Assembly (NCBI GenBank): GCA_900555735.1
Contig: USMI01000005.1
Coordinates: 1 to 37,849, forward strand
Source: an uncultured Eubacteriales bacterium
GTDB lineage: Bacteria > Bacillota > Clostridia > Oscillospirales > Oscillospiraceae
Direction: 5' to 3'
DNA length: 37,849 bases
The notes under the pieces are model-generated. The model was not told the DNA's origin. It did no database searches and saw only the letters and a program-made list of their open reading frames with translations. This document shows positions 7,016 through 15,620 of the stretch, piece by piece; position 1 is the first letter of the stretch, and every line of letters starts with the position of its first letter. Both the position numbers and the translations under genes were made by a program.

Positions 7016-8044
7016 TCAGCCCTCCTTTCTTTCAATGTGGAACGCGGGATCGTCATACGCGCTGCAGGCCACATAGTGCGTGGAGCTGACCCAACGCTTC
7101 TGGGGCTGCTTGGCCCGGCAGGCGTCGGTAGCATAGCGGCAGCGCGGCGCAAAGGCACAGCCTTCCGGCAGTTTTGACGGATCCGGCATCAGGCCCGGAA
7201 TGGGCGTAAGCTGGTGGCGCCGGTCGTTGATATTGGGCAAAGAGTTGAACAGGCCTTCTGTGTACGGGTGTAAGGTATGCTCGAATACATCCTCCAGCGT
7301 ACCATACTCCACGATGCGGCCGGCGTACATAACCGCCACCTCATCGCATATCTCCGCCACGATACCCAGATCGTGCGTGATCATGATAAGACCCATTTTG
7401 TAGGTCTCCTTCAGATCCTGCATGATCTCCAGCACCTGTGCCTGAATGGTCACATCCAGCGCGGTGGTAGGCTCGTCGGCAATGAGCAGCTTTGGGTTGC
7501 AGGCAAGGCCAATGGCGATAACGACTCGCTGCTTCATGCCGCCGGAGAATTGACTGGGGTACTCCTTGGCCCGCTCAGCAGGAATGCCCACCGTCTCAAG
7601 CATCCGGCCTGCTTTTTCCAGAGCGTCCTTCTTGTCCAGATGCTCATGGATCATCAGGGTCTCCGCGATCTGGTCGCCCACGGTGAACACCGGGTTCAGC
7701 GCGGTCATGGGATCCTGAAAAATCATGGCCACATCCTTGCCGCGGATGGCGTTCATTTCGCTGTCATCCATGGACAGCACATCTTTTCCCTCCAGCTCGA
7801 TGGCGCCTCCGGTGATGACGCCTACCTGATCAGGTATCAGATTCATGATGGAAAGGGCTGTGGTGGTCTTTCCTGCGCCGGTCTCTCCGACCAACCCCAC
7901 CGTCATGTTGCGCCGGACTGTCAGATCAACGCCGTTGACCGCGTAGATCGTAGCATCGTCCGTGCGGTATTCCACCTGCAGATCCTTCACCTGCAGGATC
8001 ACATCGTTCTCCGGTGTCAGAGCCGGAGTCTGCGTGTCAGTCAT
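7016..8044 (-). CDS. Oligopeptide/dipeptide ABC transporter ATPase (OppD/DppD type)
   Basis: A 342-residue partner ATPase. Walker A is GETGAGKTT (~54-62), the signature FSGGMKQRV and Walker B LLIADEPTTALD. The C-terminal domain has GCAFAPRCRYATDAC, matching the Cys cluster of OppD/DppD proteins. It begins 18 bases after the OppC-type permease with an AGGGGGAG site. The order permease-permease-ATPase-ATPase is the classical dpp order. Confidence 0.94.
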   Translation of the reverse strand: MTDTQTPALTPENDVILQVKDLQVEYRTDDATIYAVNGVDLTVRRNMTVGLVGETGAGKTTTALSIMNLIPDQVGVITGGAIELEGKDVLSMDDSEMNAIRGKDVAMIFQDPMTALNPVFTVGDQIAETLMIHEHLDKKDALEKAGRMLETVGIPAERAKEYPSQFSGGMKQRVVIAIGLACNPKLLIADEPTTALDVTIQAQVLEIMQDLKETYKMGLIMITHDLGIVAEICDEVAVMYAGRIVEYGTLEDVFEHTLHPYTEGLFNSLPNINDRRHQLTPIPGLMPDPSKLPEGCAFAPRCRYATDACRAKQPQKRWVSSTHYVACSAYDDPAFHIERKEG

Positions 8045-8062
8045 GTTGTGTCTCCCCCTTTC

Positions 8063-8944
8063 TCAGTGCTTCAGTTTGGGATCCAAAGCATCCCGCAGAC
8101 CGTCGCCCACCAGATTGAAAGCGATGACCGTCAGCAGCAGCGCCAGACCGGGGAACAGCGTCATATAGGAATATCCAAGGATATAGTTTCTGCCCGCAGA
8201 AAGCATGGCGCCCCATTCAGGCGCAGGCAGCGGCACACCCAGACCAAGGAAGCTCAGGGATGCGGCGGACACGATGGCAGAGCCCATGCGGAAGGTGGTC
8301 TGCACGATGACCGGCGCCAGACAGTTTGGCAGAACATGCTGGGCGATGATCTGCAGGTTGTTGGCGCCGATGGCACGGGCCGCCTCAATGTAATCGTTGT
8401 TGCGTACCGTCAGCACCGCCGCGCGGGTCACCTGCGCGAAAGTGCATATACTGCACACGCCTACGGCGATCATCAGATTCAGTGTGCTTTTACCCAGCGC
8501 GGACACGATGGCGATGGCAATGAAGATGCTGGGCAAAGCCAGAAACACATCATTGACGCGCATGATGACATTTTCCACAATGCCGCCGCAATAGCCCGCA
8601 ATGGCGCCGAGCGGCACGCCGATGATCAGGGACACCAGCACGGCCACAAAGCCCACAGCCAGCGAATACCGCGCGCCATACAGCACACGGATAAGAATGT
8701 CACGGCCCAGCTCGTCTGTGCCGAAGGGATGGGCAAGACTCGGATGCTGCAGCCGCTTGCCCACGGCGCTGATCACCTGTGTGTCGTAGTCAAAGATCAC
8801 ACCGGCCAGCAGCGAGATCAGAATGATCAGCAGGATAAACGACAGGCCCAGTACGGCGCTCCTGCTTTTGCGAAAGCGGCGCCACACCTCCTGCACCTGT
8901 GAACGGTGCTTGATGCGGACGGGCGCGTTGTTTTCTTGTTTCAT
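8063..8944 (-). CDS. Oligopeptide/dipeptide ABC permease (OppC/DppC type)
   Basis: A 293-residue inner-membrane subunit. It has an N-terminal cytoplasmic helix and first membrane segment (SRSAVLGLSFILLIILISLL), the motif HPFGTDELGRDI of DppC-type proteins, and about six membrane segments. The EAA loop reads EAARAIGANNLQIIAQHVLPN and contacts the ATPases. The start at 8944 is chosen over an upstream ATG at 9058 because GGCGGAGG lies 9 bases before it and it overlaps the OppB-type stop by one base (TAATG), giving coupled translation. Confidence 0.94.
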   Translation of the reverse strand: MKQENNAPVRIKHRSQVQEVWRRFRKSRSAVLGLSFILLIILISLLAGVIFDYDTQVISAVGKRLQHPSLAHPFGTDELGRDILIRVLYGARYSLAVGFVAVLVSLIIGVPLGAIAGYCGGIVENVIMRVNDVFLALPSIFIAIAIVSALGKSTLNLMIAVGVCSICTFAQVTRAAVLTVRNNDYIEAARAIGANNLQIIAQHVLPNCLAPVIVQTTFRMGSAIVSAASLSFLGLGVPLPAPEWGAMLSAGRNYILGYSYMTLFPGLALLLTVIAFNLVGDGLRDALDPKLKH

Positions 8945-9912
8945 TACTTGCCCACCTCCGCCTTTTTGCGCTTTCTCGCGTTCTGTGCGGCATACTGCAC
9001 CTTGACGCGGGGATCTACATAGGCATACACGATGTCCATGATGAGGTTGATGAGACATGTCACGATGGCCGTGAGCACCAGAAAGCCCGTCACAGTGGGG
9101 ATGTCACGGTCATTGATGGCAGCCACCAGCTGACGGCCCACGCCGGGCCATGCAAATACGGTCTCCGTCAGCACACAGCCGGCCATAACATAGGCAAACT
9201 GCATACCGCTGGCGGTGATAATGGGGATCAGCGCGTTGCGGAAAGCGTGCTTGAGCACACTGTCCTTTCTGGTCACGCCCTTGGCACGGGCGGTAGTCAC
9301 ATAGTCAGCGCGGATCGTCTCCAGCATGGACGACCGCGTGGTACGGGTAATAAATGCTGCCAGACCGGTGCCCTCTGTGATGGCGGGCAGGATAATGGAG
9401 GAAAACGAACGCATACCGCTGGCAGGCAGCCACCCCAGCGTCAGCGCAAACAGGATAATCAGCAGAAGGCCCAGCCAGAAGTTGGGAATGGACAGGCCCA
9501 GAAGAGAAAAGATCATACACACGCCGTCTTGCCATGTGTTTTGCTTTACCGAGGCATAGATGCCCAGCGGCAGCGAAATGACCACTGCCACAAATATTGC
9601 CGCCAATGCCAGCATCAGTGTGGCGGGGAATTTTTCCATATACAGGCTCAGCACGTCCTGCTGGGTAATATAGGAGCGGCCCAGATCGCCCCGAACCATG
9701 TTGACGACATAGTTGCCATAACGCACCAGAAGAGGCTTGTCCAGACCGTATTCCGCCCTTACGGCGGCGATTTCCTCGTCAGTGGCATTTTCACTGACGA
9801 TCTGATATACCGGGTCGCCCGGGGCCAGATCCATGATAAAGAACACCAGAAAAACAATGCCCAAAATCACAGGGATCAGCATCAGGATTCGTTTCAAAAC
9901 ATATTTGAGCAT
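8944..9912 (-). CDS. Oligopeptide/dipeptide ABC permease (OppB/DppB type)
   Basis: A 322-residue membrane subunit with six membrane segments. The opening MLKYVLKRILMLIPVILGIV is the standard DppB start, followed by APGDP in the periplasmic-side loop. The EAA-like loop near DYVTTARAKGVTRKDSVLKH couples to the ATPase. It lies about 100 bases after the binding-protein gene, with a strong hairpin in the gap. Confidence 0.93.
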   Translation of the reverse strand: MLKYVLKRILMLIPVILGIVFLVFFIMDLAPGDPVYQIVSENATDEEIAAVRAEYGLDKPLLVRYGNYVVNMVRGDLGRSYITQQDVLSLYMEKFPATLMLALAAIFVAVVISLPLGIYASVKQNTWQDGVCMIFSLLGLSIPNFWLGLLLIILFALTLGWLPASGMRSFSSIILPAITEGTGLAAFITRTTRSSMLETIRADYVTTARAKGVTRKDSVLKHAFRNALIPIITASGMQFAYVMAGCVLTETVFAWPGVGRQLVAAINDRDIPTVTGFLVLTAIVTCLINLIMDIVYAYVDPRVKVQYAAQNARKRKKAEVGK

Positions 9913-9955
9913 AAACTCTCTCCAGAAAGAAACTCTACATCTTTGTTTTGGCCGA

Positions 9956-9981
9956 GGGCGGTCGGAAGGCTCCGACCGCCC
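9956..9981 (-). repeat. Intercistronic hairpin after the peptide-binding protein gene
   Basis: A perfect 11-bp GC-rich stem (9956-9966 with 9971-9981) without a T run on the minus strand. It could protect the binding-protein mRNA end or cause partial termination so that permeases are made at lower levels. Confidence 0.65.
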
Positions 9982-10015
9982 CTCAGCGCGTGGACTTGCT
10001 GGGATAAAAAGAAGG

Positions 10016-11548
10016 TTACTCTGTTACGTAGGCGTAGGTGAAACGATGCACCTCGGAGCAGTTGGGCGTGAAGCCCTGCAGCTTGGCGGTGGCAGCCACA
10101 TACACGGTATCATAGTACAGAGGCATAATGGGCAGCTGGTCGATGACATCCTTCTGGATCTTGGCATACAGTGCCAGACGGGCGGTGTCGTCGACCTCCA
10201 CCAGAGCCTTATCCATCAACTCGTCGATGGCGGCATCACCAAAGTGGCTGCGGTTGGAACCGCTGCCGGTGTGCAGCAGAGGACGGACGTTCATGTCGGG
10301 GCCGGCATTCTCGTTGGCCCAGTTGTACAGGGATGCGTCATAGTTAGCATCCTTGAACAGCGCCTTCAGCGCGGTAAGCTCCATGGATTCGATCTGCATA
10401 TCCACCAGACCGGTAGCGTTAAAGCACTGCTGGATGGCCTGTGCCTGCAGCAGCTTTACATCGCCGCTGACGCTCATGGTGAAGCTGAGCTTATTGCTCT
10501 CGCTGTAACCAGCGTCCTTCAGCAGCGCGACAGCCTTATCCATATCGGTGTTGTAGTGCTCCACGTCCTCCGTCAGGCCATAGCCGGGGGAGAAGAAGCT
10601 GTAAGCGGGAACGCCGTTGCCCTCGGCAGCCACTTCAATGACCTTTTCCCGGTCAATGGCATAGGCCAGACCCTGCCGCACGCGAACATCGTCAAAGGGA
10701 GCGCGCGTGGTGTTGAAGGTCAGATAGTGCATGGTGTCGCCGCCGGTCTCTATCAGCTGCAGGTCGGAATTGCCGCGAACGGTATCCAGATCGATGCGGG
10801 CCGGGAACAGGCACACGTCAATTTCGCCGGTCTGCAGGGAGATCAGGCGGGCAGAAGCCTCAGGAATGATGCGGAAGGTAATGACCTCGCTCTTGGGCTG
10901 CTCGCCGAAGTAATCCGCGAAACGATCCACGGTGGTATGATCGTTGAGGACCCACTCCCGGAGCACATAGGGACCGGTACCGATCTTGAAGCCATCATCA
11001 GGGTTTTCGGTGACAGCCTTCTCGTTGAGGATGCTCAGGGTCTTGTCCGCCAGGAAGAACAAAATATCCTGTACGGGAGCGGAGAGCTTCAGCTCCACGG
11101 TGTAGTCGTCGGGGGTGTTGATCTCGCTGATCCACTGCACCTTCTCGGAGGTGTAAGAGGAGTCTACGGCGCGGGTATAGGTAAACTTGACGTCGCTGGC
11201 CTTCAGTTCCTCGCCATTGTGGAACTTCACGCCCTTGCGCAGGTGGAACACCCACGTCACGTCGTCGGTCTGCTCATAGCTCTCGGTCAGGTTGTTCTCG
11301 AACTCGCCGTCGTTGTTGTTGATAAGGGTATTGTGCGTCAGCCAGTACAGAGACAGGTTGGGACGGCTGTTGGACGCCTGAGGATCCAGCGTGGTCACGT
11401 TCTCCTCGGTGCCCACCACCAGTTCCTTCTTCACGCCGGTCTCACTGTTTCCTCCGTTCTCGCTGCCGCCGCCGCAGCCGGCCAGCAGGCTCAGCGCCAT
11501 CATGAGAGCCAGACACAGCGCCACAAGCTTTTTGATGGATCTTTTCAT
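10016..11548 (-). CDS. Peptide-binding lipoprotein of the ABC transporter (family 5 solute-binding protein)
   Basis: A 510-residue extracellular lipoprotein. A signal peptide (KRSIKKLVALCLALMMALS) is followed by the lipobox LLAGC with Cys25 and a Gly/Ser/Asn linker. The mature part is a cluster C (DppA/OppA-like) binding protein: TLDPQASNS near the N-terminus, then WVFHLRKGVKFHNGEELKASDVKFTY, the family signature. It captures short peptides or similar ligands and delivers them to the OppBC-type permease. The start at 11548 has AAAGGAGG; a longer frame to 11671 would put the signal peptide inside the protein. The ligand is unknown; an M81 hydrolase upstream suggests an unusual peptide or amide. 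Confidence 0.93.
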   Translation of the reverse strand: MKRSIKKLVALCLALMMALSLLAGCGGGSENGGNSETGVKKELVVGTEENVTTLDPQASNSRPNLSLYWLTHNTLINNNDGEFENNLTESYEQTDDVTWVFHLRKGVKFHNGEELKASDVKFTYTRAVDSSYTSEKVQWISEINTPDDYTVELKLSAPVQDILFFLADKTLSILNEKAVTENPDDGFKIGTGPYVLREWVLNDHTTVDRFADYFGEQPKSEVITFRIIPEASARLISLQTGEIDVCLFPARIDLDTVRGNSDLQLIETGGDTMHYLTFNTTRAPFDDVRVRQGLAYAIDREKVIEVAAEGNGVPAYSFFSPGYGLTEDVEHYNTDMDKAVALLKDAGYSESNKLSFTMSVSGDVKLLQAQAIQQCFNATGLVDMQIESMELTALKALFKDANYDASLYNWANENAGPDMNVRPLLHTGSGSNRSHFGDAAIDELMDKALVEVDDTARLALYAKIQKDVIDQLPIMPLYYDTVYVAATAKLQGFTPNCSEVHRFTYAYVTE

Positions 11549-11621
11549 GCAGTTTCCTCCTTTTATTTTGGTTTGTCTTATTTTACTTTTCACTGATGCT
11601 GCCACCAGAAAGTAACGCATT

Positions 11622-13130
11622 TTATTCGTAGCACACCGCTTCGCCCACGGTATAATCGTCCATTTCGTCAAAGGGATAGAAAGGCCGGGGTATACGGTGA
11701 TAGGGCAGACTCTTCAGATCCGACACGCCGACGCAGCCCGGCACATCCACCGTGCAGAAACAGCTGGCGAATGCCGAAAACGGCAGCCGGAACGATGTGT
11801 TGGCTTTTACCTCCACCAGATCATACAGCTTCGGTTCAATGCCGAAATGGCGGTAGATCTGCGGATCGCCGGTGTTGGCGGGAAAATGGCAGGCCATTAC
11901 ATCATAGGTGCCGATACTGATCACGGCAGCCTTGCCGATATATTGGGGCAAACCGCGGCTATAGGGGCCTTCCATGATGTATTTTCCGTCATGCAGCGAG
12001 CGTACCACACCCCGCACGAGGGCAGGCGTCTGACCACAGTGATTGTAGGCCGCCCCCAGCGAAAACTCCGTCTCGCCGCCTACGCCGACGGAAAATGCCT
12101 TTTCTACCGCAGGGCCGTCCCGCACAATAGTGGCAAAGCGCAAAGGGGCTTTTCGCTCCAGCAGCCGCTGCAGCACGCTCACATTATCGCCTACGGCACC
12201 GCCGTTGGGTGAATCGCCGGTGTTGGCAAGGATCACTGGTTTGGCCGTGGCGCCATCCAGCGCCAGATCAATGGTCTCATCCACGGTTTTCAGCTTTGGC
12301 CAGCAGCTCTTGCGGCCGTTAAACAACTGTAGCGCCATCTTTCTGGCACAGGCCGCCGCTTCCGCGGCATCAGTGCCCACAGCTACTATCGTAGTCCCCG
12401 CAGAGCCCACATCCAGCCACGGCTGCATTTGGAATACGGTAAAATCCAACAGCGTCCCCTGCCGTACATATTCGTGTCCAACTTCCAGCACCTCGTGAAG
12501 GATGCCCTCCTGCGAGTTATAGCCCGCGCAGGGCAGGATCATAGGCAGCCGCACAGCGGCGTTGACAAAGGCACGACGGTTCTGGATCTTCATCAGGCCC
12601 AGCTTTGCGGCACGGTAGCCCGTCTCATAGGGGTCTACATGCGGATAGGTCTGATACCCGCAGCAAACATCGGAATTTTCCAAAATGGTGGGCGTAATGT
12701 TGGCATGCATATCATAGGCTGCGGCAATGACCACGTCCGGCCCCACCATTTGCCTTACCTTTTGCAGAATATAGCCGCAGGTGTCGTCCTCCCGGGTGTC
12801 CTGCGTGCCGCCGTGCAGCGCAGCAAATACGCCGTCCACCCGATCCATGGAGACATAGGTCGCCTGCACCCGATCCAGCAGCAGATCCACCGCTTCGGCG
12901 GTGACAGGCCCCATGCTCTGGGACCACATGGCAATGCTGGGTACCAGCGTGGCGCCGACCTCCCGGACTGCGGCGGCCATGCCGGTGGTCTCTACCGGAA
13001 TACTGGGGTCTACCCCAGTCAGGACATCCTGTCCCTCCCGATACGTCCAATTATGAAAGCTCTGCAGGTCACACAACAGCGGATTAAAGGAATTTGTTTC
13101 CTGACTGAATTCAAAATACAGAATATGCAA
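11622..13130 (-). CDS. M81 family (MlrC-like) metallohydrolase
   Basis: About 502 residues, resembling microcystinase C (MlrC) and the DUF1485 family, which cleave linear or unusual peptides and amides. The N-terminus FSQETNSFNPL is the family start. ALHGGTQDTREDDTCGYIL, AAYDMHANIT and QTYPHVDPYETGYRAAK are the conserved metal-site motifs (Asp and His of DMHAN, His of PHVDP). Later NTGDSPNGGAVGD matches the second domain. AGGAGG abuts an in-frame TTG at 13139 (zero spacing), so I prefer the TTG at 13130, nine bases downstream. It is the first gene of the operon with the peptide ABC transporter, so it probably hydrolyses the imported compound. No signal peptide is visible. Confidence 0.85.
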   Translation of the reverse strand: MHILYFEFSQETNSFNPLLCDLQSFHNWTYREGQDVLTGVDPSIPVETTGMAAAVREVGATLVPSIAMWSQSMGPVTAEAVDLLLDRVQATYVSMDRVDGVFAALHGGTQDTREDDTCGYILQKVRQMVGPDVVIAAAYDMHANITPTILENSDVCCGYQTYPHVDPYETGYRAAKLGLMKIQNRRAFVNAAVRLPMILPCAGYNSQEGILHEVLEVGHEYVRQGTLLDFTVFQMQPWLDVGSAGTTIVAVGTDAAEAAACARKMALQLFNGRKSCWPKLKTVDETIDLALDGATAKPVILANTGDSPNGGAVGDNVSVLQRLLERKAPLRFATIVRDGPAVEKAFSVGVGGETEFSLGAAYNHCGQTPALVRGVVRSLHDGKYIMEGPYSRGLPQYIGKAAVISIGTYDVMACHFPANTGDPQIYRHFGIEPKLYDLVEVKANTSFRLPFSAFASCFCTVDVPGCVGVSDLKSLPYHRIPRPFYPFDEMDDYTVGEAVCYE

Positions 13131-13248
13131 TGCACACAACCTCCTACCCGGTTACTAACTTACGTCACGAACTTGCCCGAACCTTTGCAAGTCTCGCAGC
13201 GTTTTTCTGGGGGCATGTTACACGAGTTGGTAATTTATCTTGTGCCTT

Positions 13249-13277
13249 AGTATATACTTATTGCCAAGTGCAGTCAA
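13249..13277 (-). promoter_or_regulatory. Promoter of the M81-peptide ABC operon
   Basis: TTGACT (13277-13272), 17-base spacer, TATACT (13254-13249) on the minus strand. The leader before the gene is about 110 bases. Confidence 0.82.
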
Positions 13278-13431
13278 TATGCGACAACAAGTTTTAACTT
13301 TTTGACAAGGTTTGACAATTTTATTTGTCGTATATGCACAACATCCGTGTGGCATGACGCTTTATCCACGCGCTTTTGGCCACTAAAAGGCAAATAATTC
13401 GGCTTTACGGGAAATGGTCAACAATTTCGCG

Positions 13432-13460
13432 TTGCATTGGCTGACCGAATATGGTAATAT
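13432..13460 (+). promoter_or_regulatory. Promoter of the DeoR regulator at 13501
   Basis: TTGCAT (13432-13437), 17-base spacer, TAATAT (13455-13460), about 40 bases before the ATG. Confidence 0.6.
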
Positions 13461-13500
13461 GTAACCAGCACCATCGACGGTAGGAAGGAGAACGTATATC

Positions 13501-14289
13501 ATGCAGCCCAACGAGCGATATGATCTTATCATGCAAATGCTGTCATCACAGGACATGGTCACCATACCTGAGCTGATGCGCACATTTGACATTTCCATAG
13601 AAACAGCCCGGCGCGATCTGAACTATCTAGAAAAGGAAAAGCTGATCAAAAAGGTCTACGGCGGCGCTATTCTTTTCAATCGTATCGGCAGCATTTCCGG
13701 CGTATCGCAGCGTATGGTAGAGAACATTGCCGAAAAGGAAGCCATTGGCCGCAAGTGCGCCGAACTGGTTCATGATGGGGATACCCTGTTTCTCGGGCCG
13801 GGTACCACGGTGCTGCAGGTGGTCAAAAACCTCAAGAACAAGAAAAACCTCACCGTGGTGACCTATTCTCTGTATGTGGCCACGGAGCTTATTTCCACCG
13901 ATACCACTGTGTACTTTATCGGCGGCCGCATCAACAACAAGGATGCCCATACCGAACAGGCACTGGACCGTTCGTGGGACTTTTTCTGCCCGCCCAAGGC
14001 CATTATCGGCGCAAGCGGTGTCAGCTCAAAATACGGTGTTACGGATTTCGAACCGGGTGATTCATATATCATGCGGGAAATGCTGTCCCGTGCGGCCAAC
14101 ATTATTCTGGTGGCTGACAACAGCAAGTTCGGACTGGTTCATTCATGCATTTCCTGCCCGATTTCGGATGTCAATCGCATCGTCACCGGCGCACATCAAA
14201 AAGAGGATATCCTGCAGGACTTTTCCAACTATGCACAGCGGTTCCTGTTTGTGGACGATTATCCTCCCGCTGATTCCGGTCAGAGATGA
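13501..14289 (+). CDS. DeoR family transcriptional regulator
   Basis: A 262-residue repressor-type protein. The N-terminal DeoR winged helix-turn-helix spans ~6-57 (YDLIMQMLSSQDMVTIPELM...SIETARRDLNYLEKEKLIKKVYGGA). The C-terminal sensor domain (DeoRC) spans ~75-235, with GDTLFLGPGTTVLQV and VADNSKFG, motifs that bind sugar phosphates in characterised members. GGAAGGAG precedes the ATG. It is divergent from the M81-peptide ABC operon at 13130 and likely controls it and itself. It is also adjacent to the 3' end of the 14553-23298 operon, but that operon has its own DeoR at its promoter end. A peptide-uptake target is unusual for this family. Confidence 0.92.
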   Translation: MQPNERYDLIMQMLSSQDMVTIPELMRTFDISIETARRDLNYLEKEKLIKKVYGGAILFNRIGSISGVSQRMVENIAEKEAIGRKCAELVHDGDTLFLGPGTTVLQVVKNLKNKKNLTVVTYSLYVATELISTDTTVYFIGGRINNKDAHTEQALDRSWDFFCPPKAIIGASGVSSKYGVTDFEPGDSYIMREMLSRAANIILVADNSKFGLVHSCISCPISDVNRIVTGAHQKEDILQDFSNYAQRFLFVDDYPPADSGQR

Positions 14290-14363
14290 CCATGCGTTGC
14301 AGGCTGTCGATCATTGCGCCTTAAAAAGTGCAAGCAACGGTCTGCCAATGTCAATGGAACGTA

Positions 14364-14410
14364 TATCCCATCCACTGCGGTCTTGACCACAGTGGATGGG
14401 ATACTTTTTT
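14364..14410 (+). terminator. Terminator of the DeoR gene at 13501
   Basis: A 14-bp perfect stem (14364-14377 with 14390-14403), 12-base loop, then C and six T. Confidence 0.9.
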
Positions 14411-14486
14411 ATTTTGGTTTTCTGTCAGTCTCATTGTCGCCCCTTGACTTGACAAGTATTTTCGAAACTTCCCCACGGGCAGCAAA

Positions 14487-14525
14487 ACATAGACCAGACC
14501 GCATACAAAGCAGTCTGGTCTGTGT
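14487..14525 (-). terminator. Terminator of the first TRAP/kinase operon
   Basis: A stem of ACATAGACCAGAC with GTCTGGTCTGTGT (one G-T pair), followed by TTTTG on the minus strand, 27 bases after the stop of the last gene. Confidence 0.8.
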
Positions 14526-14552
14526 CCATTTTTATATGATGTCCGGAGATCT

Positions 14553-15572
14553 TCAGCGGATGATGTCGTTTTCCTCCATTAGCGTCAGCATGGTGCCGAC
14601 ACCCTGCGCTTCTGCCTTTTCCAGGATCATTTTGCCTACTGCGACATCGCTCAGCGCAATGCCGTGGCTGGAGGCGATCACAAACTCATCCTCACTGGCA
14701 CGGCCGGGTACCACGCCGTTGATAATATCGCCCAGGATCAGCTGCCGCTCCACTGGAGGCAGCCCGTCGGTATATTTGCCGTCAGCCAGATAGGTGGCCA
14801 CCAGATTGCGGTCATCGCAGACAAAGCGGTCGGCGAAGCGGGTATAGGTCTTTCCTTCCCAAGCGGTGGATTCCAGCGGAATACCCAACATTCCCTTATG
14901 CAGCATCTCACTGTAAATGATCGGCTTATCGCCGCGCTGCGTGGCTGTGATAAGGATCTGAGAATCGTCGATGGCTGCCTGACGCTCCCCGTCGGTATAG
15001 ACCGGAACAAATTCCACATCCGGCATCAAGGGCCGCATCTTTTCCAGATAGCAGTCAATGGCTGCGGGATACAGATCACCGATATATATCTTTTTCAATT
15101 CCGGGATCACCAGTTTCATCAGACGGGCATTCCACTTGCCCTGCTCACCGGCGCCGATAATGGTCATGCTGTGGGTGTCCTGTACCCGACAATGCTTGGC
15201 GGTCACTGCGGCTACGGCTGCGGTACGAATGGCCGTGATCCAGCGGGCATCCATCACCGCTTGCACCGCGCCGGTCTCGCAATCGTTCATCACCATCAGG
15301 CCCCAGGTGACCGGCAAGCCCTTGGCACGGTTTTCCGGATAGCCGGCCACCCACTTCAAACCGGTAGCCTCATCGCTGCCGCCCACATAGGCGGGCATGG
15401 CGTTGATGTATGTTTGCGGACGGGTATTGACGTGGATCTTTACGGGAAGCTGGCAGGAGCCTTTGGCAAACTCACTCATGACCTTTTCCACGGCATGGAT
15501 CACATCAATGTAGGGAATATTCAAGGCCAGAATATCCTCTTGAGACAGATAGCGAAATTCTGCTTTGCTCAT
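14553..15572 (-). CDS. Ornithine cyclodeaminase / mu-crystallin family enzyme
   Basis: A 339-residue NAD(P)-dependent enzyme. An N-terminal dimerisation part (~1-120) holds KIHVNTRP, LKWVAGYPENRAKGLP and the conserved D..TG (DCETGAVQAVMDARWIT). The Rossmann domain starts at MTIIGAGEQGKWNARL (GxGxxG). ITATQRGDKPII and the C-terminal SSHGIALSDVAVGK complete the family pattern. Members are ornithine cyclodeaminases, ketimine or pyrroline-carboxylate reductases, alanine dehydrogenases and N-carboxyalkyl amino-acid forming or splitting enzymes. The exact reaction cannot be assigned. It is the last gene of the TRAP/kinase operon, 48 bases after the TRAP large permease, so it probably acts on an amino or imino acid produced from the imported compound. 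Confidence 0.88.
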   Translation of the reverse strand: MSKAEFRYLSQEDILALNIPYIDVIHAVEKVMSEFAKGSCQLPVKIHVNTRPQTYINAMPAYVGGSDEATGLKWVAGYPENRAKGLPVTWGLMVMNDCETGAVQAVMDARWITAIRTAAVAAVTAKHCRVQDTHSMTIIGAGEQGKWNARLMKLVIPELKKIYIGDLYPAAIDCYLEKMRPLMPDVEFVPVYTDGERQAAIDDSQILITATQRGDKPIIYSEMLHKGMLGIPLESTAWEGKTYTRFADRFVCDDRNLVATYLADGKYTDGLPPVERQLILGDIINGVVPGRASEDEFVIASSHGIALSDVAVGKMILEKAEAQGVGTMLTLMEENDIIR

Positions 15573-15620
15573 AATTGTTATATCTCCTGTAAACAGAAAT
15601 TGTGAAATCGACGGTTCTGC

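Larger units (their letters stand above)
13131..13500. other. Divergent control region between the M81-Opp operon and its DeoR regulator
   Basis: No gene is seen. It carries the two promoters listed separately. Between them is an AT-rich stretch with repeated half-sites: GACAACAAG at 13283-13291 and TTTGACAA at 13307-13314 and 13316-13323 (approximate). These are candidate DeoR operators. The leader of the M81 mRNA can form a hairpin pairing ACTTGC with GCAAGT around 13170-13195. Confidence 0.55.

Noticed and set aside
7277..8902. 541-codon plus-strand frame over the ABC ATPase and permease genes
   Set aside because: Antisense of two recognisable genes; His- and Gln-rich with no domain.
9833..11596. 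Very long plus-strand open frame (587 codons) across the peptide-binding protein gene
   Set aside because: It is the antisense of a clear lipoprotein gene, has no family motifs or ribosome site, and its Gly/Leu/His-rich composition follows from the codon use of the real gene.
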